From positions 1 through 6,210 of the forward strand of contig JAUUYI010000138.1 in assembly GCA_030590525.1 (NCBI GenBank): a DNA stretch of 6,210 nt, read 5' to 3'. This DNA comes from Sedimenticola sp. (GTDB taxonomy: Bacteria; Pseudomonadota; Gammaproteobacteria; Chromatiales; Chromatiaceae). The stretch's first letter is position 1; every line of letters starts with the position of its first letter. The notes beneath the pieces are model-generated. The model saw only the letters and a program-made list of their open reading frames with translations, had not been told where the DNA came from and ran no database searches. The position numbers and the translations under genes are program-made. Below, piece by piece: positions 1-5,931 of the stretch.

Positions 1-478
1 GGGTGATGTGCTGGTCCAGATTGAGCGGTGGGCGTATCCCTACTACGTTCGGCTGGATCGGCAGTTCCCGGCCGCTTCGCTCTACCAGAGTCGCCAGCAT
101 GATGGAGGCGGGTCGACCGTAGTCGAAAATCTCGTTCATCGCTGCCCGGATGGTTCGCCCGGTCTGCAGTACGTCGTCCACCAGGATGATGTGCCGGTCG
201 TCCACCGGGAATGGGATATGCGAGGGCTTCACTTCTGGATTCATGCCGATGCGGGTGAAGTCGTCCCGGTAGAACGAGATATCCAGGGTACCCAGCGGGT
301 CCGGGATCGCCAGTTGCCGATGCAGCCTTTGTGCCAGCCAGGCACCGCCGGTGTGGATGCCGATCATGGCCGGGTAATCGATCCGCTGGACCTCCAGGCG
401 TGTCTTCAGTGCCTGGGACATATCCCGGATCAGTTGCTCGATGGCGTCGGCCTGCAGGTAGATTCTGTTAGTGCTCAC
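1..478 (-). CDS. pyrR: PyrR, pyrimidine operon regulator / uracil phosphoribosyltransferase-type protein (C-terminus off the left edge)
   Basis: This is a type I phosphoribosyltransferase-fold protein that in its family binds UMP/UTP and PRPP, regulates pyrimidine biosynthesis genes and in some members also converts uracil to UMP. 159 codons are visible from a GTG start (MSTNRIYLQADAIEQLI) to the window edge; the family is about 170 residues, so only the last few are missing. The PRPP-binding signature VDDVLQTGRT is at residues 100-109, and the flanking blocks IGIHTGGAWLA (39-49) and LDISFYRDDFTRIG (65-78) are typical of PyrR and not of Upp. The start overlaps the end of ruvX by 11 nt, which suggests translational coupling. 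In Pseudomonas the same order continues into pyrB and pyrC, which would lie to the left of this window. Whether this copy binds RNA, assists PyrB expression or is an active enzyme cannot be read from the sequence. Confidence 0.93.
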   Translation of the reverse strand, partial: MSTNRIYLQADAIEQLIRDMSQALKTRLEVQRIDYPAMIGIHTGGAWLAQRLHRQLAIPDPLGTLDISFYRDDFTRIGMNPEVKPSHIPFPVDDRHIILVDDVLQTGRTIRAAMNEIFDYGRPASIMLATLVERSGRELPIQPNVVGIRPPLNLDQHIT

Positions 479-866
479 TTAGCCAGGTTTCCAGTATGAG
501 TTGGGCGGCGATGGCATCACGCTGCAGGTAGTCGTTCGAATTGGGCGCCTGCCGGCTGCGGGCCTCCATGGATGTCAGGCGCTCGTCCATCATATGCACC
601 GGCAGTTGATAGCGCCCGTTCAACTGCCGTGCAAAGCGTCTGGCACGGTCCGAGATCTCGGTGTCACTGCCGTCCAGGTCACACGGTAACCCGACCACCA
701 GCGCATCCGGCTGCCAGACTTCGATCAAACGGCCGATACCATCCCAGTCCGGCCGTTGCTGCAGTGCCCGCAAGGTTTCCAGCGGGGTGGCCGTGCCGGT
801 TATGGTCTGTCCCACCGCCACACCGATTCTCACGGTGCCATAGTCGAAACCGAGCAGGGTTTCCAT
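468..866 (-). CDS. ruvX: RuvX/YqgF, putative pre-16S rRNA nuclease (Holliday junction resolvase-like)
   Basis: This 132-residue protein has an RNase H-like fold and belongs to a family implicated in maturing the 5' end of 16S rRNA; it is cytoplasmic and nearly universal in bacteria. The N-terminal strand has LLGFDYGTVRIGVAVG (residues 4-19) with the metal-binding Asp8. The central block is LVVGLPCDLDGS (56-67), the DERLTSMEA block is at 94-102 (Asp94, Glu95), and Asp117 lies in the C-terminal RDAIAAQLILETWL helix (116-129). These are the expected acidic active-site positions, and the length is normal for the family. It starts 9 nt after the yqgE stop codon and its end overlaps the pyrR start by 11 nt, so it is the middle gene of a tight operon. 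Its ribosome binding site is weak, which fits translation being carried over from yqgE. Confidence 0.95.
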   Translation of the reverse strand: METLLGFDYGTVRIGVAVGQTITGTATPLETLRALQQRPDWDGIGRLIEVWQPDALVVGLPCDLDGSDTEISDRARRFARQLNGRYQLPVHMMDERLTSMEARSRQAPNSNDYLQRDAIAAQLILETWLSEH

Positions 867-875
867 GCGCGCCGT

Positions 876-1439
876 TCAGGCGTGACCTGCCTCGCTGGAT
901 AACAGATTGAGATCGACTCCGAGCAGTTTTGCTGCTGCTTCCCAGCGTTGTTCCGCCGGGAGTTCGAAGATGATCTGTTCCGAGGCGGGTCCGCTGAGCC
1001 AGGCGTTGGCACTCAGTTCATCCTCCAGTTGTCCCCCGGCCCAACCTGCATATCCCAATGCGATGAAGACGTTTTCCGGACCTTCTCCGTGGGCAATGGC
1101 ATCCAGCACGTCACGGGAGGTCGTGACACTGATCCGGGGGGTGATCTGCAGGGTCGAGGCCCACTCCTTTCCGCTGCTGTGTATCAAGAAGCCACGCTCG
1201 GTCTGCACCGGTCCACCCACATAGATCATGGGCCCCCCGTTTTCCAGATTGCTGGTGTCGATCTCCAGCTGTTTCAGGATGTCACCGAGATGGATCTCTG
1301 TGGGGCGATTCAGGATGATGCCCATGGCACCCGCTTCATTGTGCTCACAGATATATGTAACGGTATGGAAAAAATTACCGTCCCGCAGGCCAGGCATGGC
1401 GATCAGAAAGTGGTTGGTGAGGTTTGCTCCGCTGTTCAT
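876..1439 (-). CDS. yqgE: YqgE/AlgH family protein
   Basis: This 187-residue cytoplasmic protein is from the YqgE/AlgH family (DUF179), whose biochemical role is not established; in Pseudomonas the gene is called algH and has been linked to alginate and virulence regulation. Family hallmarks are LTNHFLIAMPGLRDGNF (7-23), TYICEHNEAGAMGIILNRPT (28-47), YVGGPVQTERGFLIHS (73-88) and VFIALGYAGWAGGQLEDE (124-141). With the ATG at 1439 the protein is 187 residues, the same as E. coli YqgE, and begins a few residues before the conserved block. The reading frame stays open upstream to 1505, but those 22 extra codons run into the palindromic repeat and are not conserved-looking, so the upstream starts are rejected. 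GAGG lies only one base before this ATG, so the start context is unusual. It is the first gene of the yqgE-ruvX-pyrR run. Confidence 0.93.
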   Translation of the reverse strand: MNSGANLTNHFLIAMPGLRDGNFFHTVTYICEHNEAGAMGIILNRPTEIHLGDILKQLEIDTSNLENGGPMIYVGGPVQTERGFLIHSSGKEWASTLQITPRISVTTSRDVLDAIAHGEGPENVFIALGYAGWAGGQLEDELSANAWLSGPASEQIIFELPAEQRWEAAAKLLGVDLNLLSSEAGHA

Positions 1440-1446
1440 ACCTCGG

Positions 1447-1452
1447 ATTGTA
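1447..1452 (-). promoter_or_regulatory. Possible -10 box for yqgE
   Basis: On the minus strand TACAAT (5 of 6 matches to TATAAT) ends seven bases before the yqgE ATG. A -35 at 17-bp spacing would be TTTAGT (1470-1475), only 3 of 6 matches and touching the edge of the palindromic repeat. If used, the transcript would start at or next to the start codon, giving a leaderless or nearly leaderless message. The match is short and the -35 poor, so this is a suggestion only. Confidence 0.25.
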
Positions 1453-1474
1453 TCAGCGTGTCGGTTCATACTAA

Positions 1475-1634
1475 AGGAGCCTCTGATCAAGTCGTGAACT
1501 CGCATCTTGCGGCCAAAATGTCCGGGCTCTGCGTTGCAAATCTTCGCAATAGCCTGCTATTACGTGCGATTTGCGCCTTGATCCCGAACATTTTGTTCCA
1601 CAATCTGCTTCGTCCAGACTTGATCAGAGGCTCC
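1475..1634. repeat. Palindromic MITE-like repeat element between yqgE and nhaR
   Basis: The ends are perfect 17-bp inverted repeats: GGAGCCTCTGATCAAGT at 1476-1492 and its reverse complement at 1618-1634. Symmetry continues inward. AAAATGTCCGGG (1515-1526) pairs with CCCGAACATTTT (1583-1594) with one mismatch, GCAAATC (1536-1542) pairs with GATTTGC (1568-1574), and AATAGC (1548-1553) pairs with GCTATT (1556-1561) around a two-base tip. The whole unit could fold into one long imperfect hairpin on either strand. It has no credible ORF and no transposase. CTAA flanks it on both sides (1471-1474 and 1635-1638), compatible with a 4-bp target duplication. Size, structure and intergenic position match a MITE or a large REP-like element; no named family is assigned. 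It ends 11 bases before the nhaR ATG. Confidence 0.8.
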
Positions 1635-1645
1635 CTAACAGGTCG

Positions 1646-2545
1646 ATGATTAACTACAAGCATCTGCATTACTTCTGGGCAGTGGCCAGGGAGGGTGGTG
1701 TCGCCCGGGCCAGTGAACGGCTGCATCTGACACCACAGACTATCAGCGGGCAGCTGAGCCTGCTGGAAGATTATCTGGGGACGGCTTTGTTCACCCGGGT
1801 CGGGCGCAACCTGGAACTCACCGAGAGCGGGCGACTGGTATTGAGCTATGCCGATGAGATCTTTTCGCTGGGCGGTGAGCTGGAAGAGGTGATACGTCAG
1901 TTGCCGGATGGCCGTCCCCAGCTGTTCAGGGTTGGGGTGGTCGATGTGGTGCCCAAGTCCATCGCCCATCGTATCCTTCAGCCTGCGCTGCAGATGCCGG
2001 AGCCGGTGCGCATGATCTGCCGCGAGGCCGGTCTCGATACACTGTTGGCGGAACTGGCCGTGCACCGCCTCGATCTGGTACTGGCCGACCGTCCTATCCC
2101 TCCTACGGTCAGTACGCGTGGCTTCAGTCACAAGCTCGGCGAGTGCGCGCTCAGCTTCTTTGCTACAGAGGCACTGGAAAAGAAGCTAAAGGGTGATTTT
2201 CCTCGCTGTCTGGATGGCGCACCGCTACTGTTTCCCAGCAGCGGTAATCAGCTGCGTTCCGGAATTGACCAGTGGCTGGACAGACATCGTATCCATCCGC
2301 GTATGATAGCCGAGTTTGATGACAGTGCACTGATGAAGGCTTTCGGGCAAGAAGGCGCTGGGATCTTTATTGTGCCCGCTGCTATCGAGGCGGAGGTGGA
2401 GCGGCAGTATCAGGTGAAGATAATTGGCCGGATCGATGAGGTGAAAGCGCGTTTCTACGCCATTTCCATCGAGCGAAGGGTCCTGCACCCTATCCTTTCA
2501 AACGTATTAAAGGCGGCTCGTGAGTCGCTGTTTGCTGAAAAATAG
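1646..2545 (+). CDS. nhaR: NhaR, LysR-family Na+-responsive activator of nhaA
   Basis: This 299-residue LysR-type transcription regulator closely resembles E. coli NhaR (301 residues), which activates nhaA in response to intracellular Na+. The N-terminus MINYKHLHYFWAVAREGG is the NhaR form of the LysR domain, with the helix-turn-helix at about residues 18-41 (GVARASERLHLTPQTISGQL). The remainder, from about residue 90, is the effector-binding domain, with the NhaR-like segments DLVLADRPI and AEFDDSALMKAFGQEGAGIF. The frame is open upstream to a TTG at 1571, but those 25 codons come from the palindromic repeat, so the ATG at 1646 is chosen; it has only a weak AGG four bases away. nhaA follows 16 nt after the stop on the same strand, the reverse of the E. 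coli order (nhaA-nhaR). The native promoter must be within or beyond the repeat. Confidence 0.93.
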   Translation: MINYKHLHYFWAVAREGGVARASERLHLTPQTISGQLSLLEDYLGTALFTRVGRNLELTESGRLVLSYADEIFSLGGELEEVIRQLPDGRPQLFRVGVVDVVPKSIAHRILQPALQMPEPVRMICREAGLDTLLAELAVHRLDLVLADRPIPPTVSTRGFSHKLGECALSFFATEALEKKLKGDFPRCLDGAPLLFPSSGNQLRSGIDQWLDRHRIHPRMIAEFDDSALMKAFGQEGAGIFIVPAAIEAEVERQYQVKIIGRIDEVKARFYAISIERRVLHPILSNVLKAARESLFAEK

Positions 2546-2561
2546 TCATGGGATGGATGAT

Positions 2562-3947
2562 ATGAATGAAGAAGTGAGTCGTGGCCCCAAAGGGAAAACA
2601 GGCGTATATCACGCCCTCTGGGAAAAGAGTTTCGATAAGATCCTCACGCCTTTTGAGGAGTTTATTCACCGCCAGACCACCAGTGGTTTACTGTTGATGG
2701 GTACGGCAATGCTCGCGTTGGTGCTGGCCAATGGGCCATTGGCTTCCATCTACGAACATTTTTTGCATACCCCCCTCAGCCTCGGCATCGGTAGTTGGGC
2801 GCTGGAGATGACCCTGCACCATGCGATCAACGACGGGCTGATGGCGTTGTTTTTCTTCGTCGTCGGCCTGGAGCTGAAACGAGAAATTCTGGTGGGTGAA
2901 CTGGCGGAACTACGCAATGCGGCGTTGCCGATCGGGGCGGCCATTGGCGGCATGGTGGTGCCTGCCTTGATCTATTTTGCCGTCAATCCGGATGGCGATG
3001 CCGCGCTTGGCTGGGGTATCCCCATGGCCACCGATATCGCCTTCGCCATCGGTGCCCTGGCATTGCTCGCGAGCCGAGTGCCAAAGGCCTTGATCACCTT
3101 TCTGGTAGCGCTGGCGATTGTGGATGATCTGGGCGCGGTGGTGGTGATTGCGGTCTTCTATACCGATACCATTGCGCTCGGCCCCCTGGTGGCAGCCGGC
3201 GGGCTTTTCACCTTGCTGCTGCTGTTCAATCTGATCGGTATCCGCAAAACAATGCCCTATTTTATTGTCGCGGTACTTCTCTGGTACGCCTTGCTGCAAT
3301 CCGGTGTGCATGCAACGCTGGCAGGTGTTCTGGGTGCTCTCTCCGTGCCGGCCATTCCCCGATACAACCCGGAGCGTTTCAGTGCGCATGTCCGGGAGTT
3401 GATGCAGCGTTTTGACGCCAGTCACCAGCCCGGCAAGAGCATCATGACCAATGATGCCTTGCGCGCTGTGGTGCAGACTCTGGAAAATGGTGTACACAGC
3501 GTTGAAGCCCCGCTGCAACGACTGGAGCATGTCTGGCATATGCCGGTAGCCTACCTGGTCATTCCGATCTTCGCCCTGGCCAACGCCGGCATCCCGCTGG
3601 AATTTGATTCACTGGGCGAGGCCCTGACCCATCCTGTTCTGGTCGGTGTATCGCTGGGCCTGGTGCTGGGTAAGTTCCTTGGTATCACCGGATTCAGCTG
3701 GCTGTTGCTGAAAATGGGTGTGGCGGTGCTGCCGAAGGATACCCGGTTCACCCAGATTGCCGGTGTGTCGCTGCTGGCCGGGATCGGATTCACCATGTCC
3801 ATCTTTGTCGCCCAACTCGGTTTCAGTGGGCGTGAAGATTTACTCTTGATGGCCAAAACGGGCATTCTTGCCGCCTCCCTGCTGGCGGGAGTGGCTGGTT
3901 TTATCTGGCTTTATGTGGTCAGTAAGCCAGTAGAGGTTGAGGATTAA
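2562..3947 (+). CDS. nhaA: NhaA, Na+/H+ antiporter (long form)
   Basis: This inner-membrane electrogenic antiporter exchanges internal Na+ (or Li+) for external H+ and has 461 residues. The hallmarks of E. coli NhaA are present: ATDIAFAIGAL with Asp158 (E. coli Asp133), the ion-binding pair in AIVDDLGAVV, Asp188-Asp189 (E. coli Asp163-Asp164), SGVHATLAGV with His250 (E. coli pH-sensing His225), and GKFLGITG with Lys371 (E. coli Lys300). The full set suggests an active transporter. It is about 70 residues longer than the 388-residue E. coli protein. Roughly 27 extra residues precede the first membrane segment, and about 40 hydrophilic residues (near 268-316, containing NDALRAVVQTLENGVHSVE) are inserted before the RLEHVWH block. 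The ATG at 2562 is preferred because GGATGG sits 5 bases upstream; ATG 2553 and GTG 2520 (which would overlap nhaR) are alternatives. Probably co-transcribed with nhaR. Confidence 0.96.
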   Translation: MNEEVSRGPKGKTGVYHALWEKSFDKILTPFEEFIHRQTTSGLLLMGTAMLALVLANGPLASIYEHFLHTPLSLGIGSWALEMTLHHAINDGLMALFFFVVGLELKREILVGELAELRNAALPIGAAIGGMVVPALIYFAVNPDGDAALGWGIPMATDIAFAIGALALLASRVPKALITFLVALAIVDDLGAVVVIAVFYTDTIALGPLVAAGGLFTLLLLFNLIGIRKTMPYFIVAVLLWYALLQSGVHATLAGVLGALSVPAIPRYNPERFSAHVRELMQRFDASHQPGKSIMTNDALRAVVQTLENGVHSVEAPLQRLEHVWHMPVAYLVIPIFALANAGIPLEFDSLGEALTHPVLVGVSLGLVLGKFLGITGFSWLLLKMGVAVLPKDTRFTQIAGVSLLAGIGFTMSIFVAQLGFSGREDLLLMAKTGILAASLLAGVAGFIWLYVVSKPVEVED

Positions 3948-4191
3948 ACTGTGACCAGACAGGTGCCTCGACGCCCAAAAGCAGGAAGCTGCTATTTCGC
4001 GACTCATATGCTCGAAAATTTCGAATAGTTGACATATAAGATTCGACTTTTTGTGTTTTGGTGGAAGGGATAGAGTGAGCTTGTTGAGGCCTTTCTTTAA
4101 GAGCAGCTTTCCCGGTTTTCGCGAGCCCTTACCCGGCCAAGCGGAACCAGGGGTGGTGTGGGGGTGAATCCACAGAGCGCGTAACTGAATC
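3948..4191. other. Non-coding stretch between nhaA and the antiporter remnant
   Basis: No gene-like frame is visible in these 244 bases. They contain a short hairpin (AGCAG-GAAG-CTGCT, 3980-3993) without a following T-run, an odd-spaced palindrome TCGAAA-A-TTTCGA (4012-4024), and an exact TTGACA (4029-4034) with no -10 box at 16-18 bp. The stretch before 4060 is AT-richer than the flanking genes. A promoter or operator for the downstream genes may lie here but cannot be fixed. Confidence 0.5.
4012..4024. promoter_or_regulatory. Perfect short palindrome, possible operator
   Basis: TCGAAA and TTTCGA are perfect 6-bp inverted arms around a single A. The site is in non-coding DNA about 65 bases after the nhaA stop and five bases before an exact TTGACA hexamer. 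It could be a binding site for a dimeric regulator, but short AT-rich palindromes arise easily by chance and no cognate regulator is known. Confidence 0.2.
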
Positions 4192-4755
4192 ATGACGCCC
4201 GTATTTAGCGATGTCTTTACTGAAATAGCGGTGTTGCTGCTGGTGGCCGCCGTCATCGGTGCCATCGGTGTGCGGATGCGGCAGCCGCTGATCGTCGCCT
4301 TTATCGCGGTAGGCGTCCTGGTGGGGCCATCGGCACTCGGCTGGGTGTCGGCAGACGACCAGGTCGATCTGCTGGCCAAACTGGGTATCGCGCTACTGTT
4401 GTTCGTGGTGGGGCTCAAGCTGGATCTGCACATCATCCTCACCATGGGGCCGGTGGCGCTGGCCACCGGGTTGGGGCAGGTCTTTTTTACCTCCGTGGTC
4501 GGCTACTTAATCGCCATTGCCCTGGGAATGACCCCGGTGACCGCCCTCTACGTGGCGGTGGCGCTGACCTTCTCCAGCACCATCATCATTATGGGCCTCA
4601 TCACCCTGGTGGGGTTGATCACGATCAGCGCCTCCACTTACATGATTCTGTACTCCCACCCCCTCTACGAACGGATTTCCCCCTGGCTGGGTGTGTTCGA
4701 GCGTAAGCGAATGCATCGGAAAGAGGCTCAGGACCGGGTTTGGTGCGAGCGGTGA
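4192..4755 (+). pseudogene. Remnant of a CPA2-family (KefB/Ybal-like) cation:proton antiporter, internally deleted and truncated
   Basis: Residues 1-133 are the start of a CPA2 monovalent cation:proton antiporter membrane domain: EIAVLLLVAAVIGAIGVRMRQP, the GVLVGPSALGWV turn (42-53), LAKLGIALLLFVVGLKLDL (61-79) and LTFSSTIII (125-133). In intact relatives the last block is followed by VKLLSDKRE, several more helices with the ion-binding region, and later an RCK/TrkA-N domain. Here the frame jumps directly to GLITLVGLITISASTYMILYSHPLYE (from residue 135), which is the last helix of the membrane domain, then LGVFERKRMHRKEA and a stop. About 200 residues of the membrane core and the whole C-terminal nucleotide-binding part are therefore missing, while start and stop still frame a 187-codon ORF. 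No good ribosome binding site precedes the ATG. Transport activity is very unlikely; it is called a degraded gene, though a short protein could still be made. Confidence 0.8.
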
Positions 4756-4815
4756 GGTAACCGGTAAGGATGATTTGGGATGCGGTAATCTTTAATTGAT
4801 CATGTTGGATTGATT

Positions 4816-5364
4816 ATGCGCACAGTTGATCGAAGGTGGCGTTTACAGTTCACACCCAGCGATTCTGTGATTATCCATTTGCGGAGCGGATTGTTACGTG
4901 CCGTTCTGTTTGCCCTGATGTGGTGGGTACTCACTGATGGCGCAGTGGATTCATGGCAGGTTGGTGCACCGGTGGTACTGTCCGCGACGCTCGCCAGCGT
5001 AGTGCTACTGCCCCCGTCTTCCTGCTCCTTGACGGGTGTCGTGCGTTTTGTCCCATTCTTTCTCTGGCGTTCTCTGTGCGGTGGAGTGGATGTGGCCAGG
5101 CGAGCGTTGCACCCACGGCTGCCGATATCGCCAGGGTTGTTTCACCATCGATGGCGCTTGCCGCCGGGCCTGCCCCGGGTGTTTATGGCGAATACGGTCA
5201 GTCTGCTGCCGGGTACATTGAGTGCCGGGGTGGATAAAGAGTATCTGCATATCCACGTTCTGGATCAGACTGGAAATTTTGCCTCAGAACTGCCGCTGAT
5301 TGAGGCGCGTGTAGCGGAGCTGTTTGGACTGAATCTGGTCACTGATGAGTTGGGAGGGGGATAA
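4816..5364 (+). CDS. mnhE: MnhE/MrpE subunit of a multisubunit Na+/H+ antiporter
   Basis: This 182-residue membrane subunit belongs to the Mrp (Mnh/Sha) antiporter, a complex related to respiratory complex I modules that expels Na+ in exchange for H+. The N-terminal half is hydrophobic (about residues 24-40, 48-67 and 74-90). The C-terminal soluble part carries the family signature FMANTVSLLPGTLSAGVDKE (123-142) followed by YLHIHVLD (143-150), as in MrpE proteins that read LLANLISLTPGT...LYVHVLD. The ATG at 4816 has TTGGA six bases upstream; a TTG at 4810 is possible but adds only two residues. It is the first gene of an E-F-G-DUF4040 run, and mnhF starts two bases after its stop codon. There is no recognisable promoter in the 60 bases before it, so transcription may begin upstream of the antiporter remnant. 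Confidence 0.9.
   Translation: MRTVDRRWRLQFTPSDSVIIHLRSGLLRAVLFALMWWVLTDGAVDSWQVGAPVVLSATLASVVLLPPSSCSLTGVVRFVPFFLWRSLCGGVDVARRALHPRLPISPGLFHHRWRLPPGLPRVFMANTVSLLPGTLSAGVDKEYLHIHVLDQTGNFASELPLIEARVAELFGLNLVTDELGGG
5352..5360 (+). promoter_or_regulatory. Strong ribosome binding site of mnhF inside the end of mnhE
   Basis: GGGAGGGGG contains the exact anti-Shine-Dalgarno complement GGAGG (5353-5357), nine bases before the mnhF ATG. It encodes the Gly-rich last residues of MnhE (ELGGGG) and confirms both the mnhF start and the coupling between the two genes. It is much stronger than the sites of the other genes here. Confidence 0.7.
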
Positions 5365-5366
5365 GC

Positions 5367-5645
5367 ATGCAGACCCTTTACCTCGGATTGGCGTTTTTTC
5401 TGCTGCTGAACCTCGGTGCCGGGATGTGGCGCGTGCTGCATGGTCCGACCGCCGCCGATCGTATGCTGGCCGCGCAGTTATTCGGTACCACCGCGGTGGC
5501 GGTGCTGTTGTTGCTGGCGCAGGCAACTGGAAAGGTCGCCCTGCGCGATGTGGCGCTGCTGTTTGCCCTGCTGGCCGCGGAGACGGCGGTGGCTTTCGTG
5601 CGCAGGGCCTGGTCGGACCAGGGGGCAGATCATGATCCCGAGTGA
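5367..5645 (+). CDS. mnhF: MnhF/MrpF subunit of a multisubunit Na+/H+ antiporter
   Basis: This 92-residue membrane protein has the three-helix layout of MrpF: helices at about 2-20, 36-53 and 59-78. The conserved loop RVLHGPTAADRMLAAQ (22-37) matches the family pattern R-x-x-x-GPT-x-x-DR, and RDVALLFALLAAE (60-72) matches the conserved third-helix block. Length is normal for the family (about 90). The ATG follows the mnhE stop by two bases and has a strong GGAGG upstream. Its last 14 bases overlap the start of mnhG, so the two are almost certainly translated together. The subunit forms part of the small-subunit cluster of the Mrp complex. Confidence 0.92.
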   Translation: MQTLYLGLAFFLLLNLGAGMWRVLHGPTAADRMLAAQLFGTTAVAVLLLLAQATGKVALRDVALLFALLAAETAVAFVRRAWSDQGADHDPE

Positions 5646-5931
5646 TTACCTCTCCGCAGCACTACTGATCGCCGGGGCCGTTTTTTTTCTGGCCGGCACC
5701 GTGGGGCTGTTGCGATTTCCGGATGTCTATACCCGTCTGCATGCGCTGACCAAGGCCGACAACGTTGGTCTGGGGCTGCTGGTGGCTGGTCTCGCCCTGC
5801 AGGCGGAGTCCTGGGCTGTGGTGGGCAAGCTGCTGTTGATCTGGTTGCTGGTGCTGCTCGCGGGTGCCAGTGTCGCCCATCTGGTGGCCGTAGCGGCAAG
5901 GCATAGAGGCATCAAGCTGTGGAAGCGGTGA
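5632..5931 (+). CDS. mnhG: MnhG/MrpG subunit of a multisubunit Na+/H+ antiporter
   Basis: This 99-residue membrane protein has three predicted helices (about 6-24, 44-58 and 62-86). The MrpG signature GTVGLLRFPDVYTRLHALTK (22-41) is complete, and is followed by ADNVGLGLLVAG. The start ATG lies inside the end of mnhF (14-nt overlap), with GGGGG (5621-5625) six bases upstream serving as ribosome binding site. The same frame is open further upstream to 5416, but that part is a shadow of mnhF with Cys- and Arg-rich, unconserved sequence. Length is typical, and no frameshift is seen. Confidence 0.92.
   Translation: MIPSDYLSAALLIAGAVFFLAGTVGLLRFPDVYTRLHALTKADNVGLGLLVAGLALQAESWAVVGKLLLIWLLVLLAGASVAHLVAVAARHRGIKLWKR

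Noticed and set aside
8..499. 163-codon plus-strand open frame
   Set aside because: It lies antisense to pyrR, which has clear family motifs; its own translation has no recognisable domain.
1571..1645. Upstream TTG start for nhaR
   Set aside because: The extra 25 residues are translated from the repeat element, and NhaR homologs begin at the INYxHL block.
948..1649. 233-codon plus-strand open frame
   Set aside because: It is antisense to yqgE and ends inside the palindromic repeat; its sequence is unconserved-looking.
1487..2131. 214-codon minus-strand open frame covering the repeat and half of nhaR
   Set aside because: It is opposite the well-supported nhaR and its translation resembles no known protein.
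2520..2561. Upstream GTG start for nhaA overlapping nhaR
   Set aside because: No Shine-Dalgarno is in place there, while ATG 2562 has GGATGG at good spacing; the extra residues are not hydrophobic or conserved-looking.
2910..3539. 209-codon minus-strand open frame
   Set aside because: It is antisense to nhaA and rich in Gln/His/Arg, as expected from the reverse of membrane-protein codons.
3980..3993. Hairpin AGCAG-GAAG-CTGCT as a terminator after nhaA
   Set aside because: The stem is only 5 bp and is followed by ATTTCG, with no T-run.
4029..4057. Full sigma-70 promoter starting with TTGACA
   Set aside because: The bases at 16, 17 and 18 bp spacing (TTGTGT, TGTGTT, GTGTTT) do not resemble a -10 box.
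3840..4466. 208-codon minus-strand open frame spanning the nhaA end, the gap and the CPA2 remnant
   Set aside because: It is Ser/Thr/Pro-rich with no domain, and is opposite two identifiable genes.
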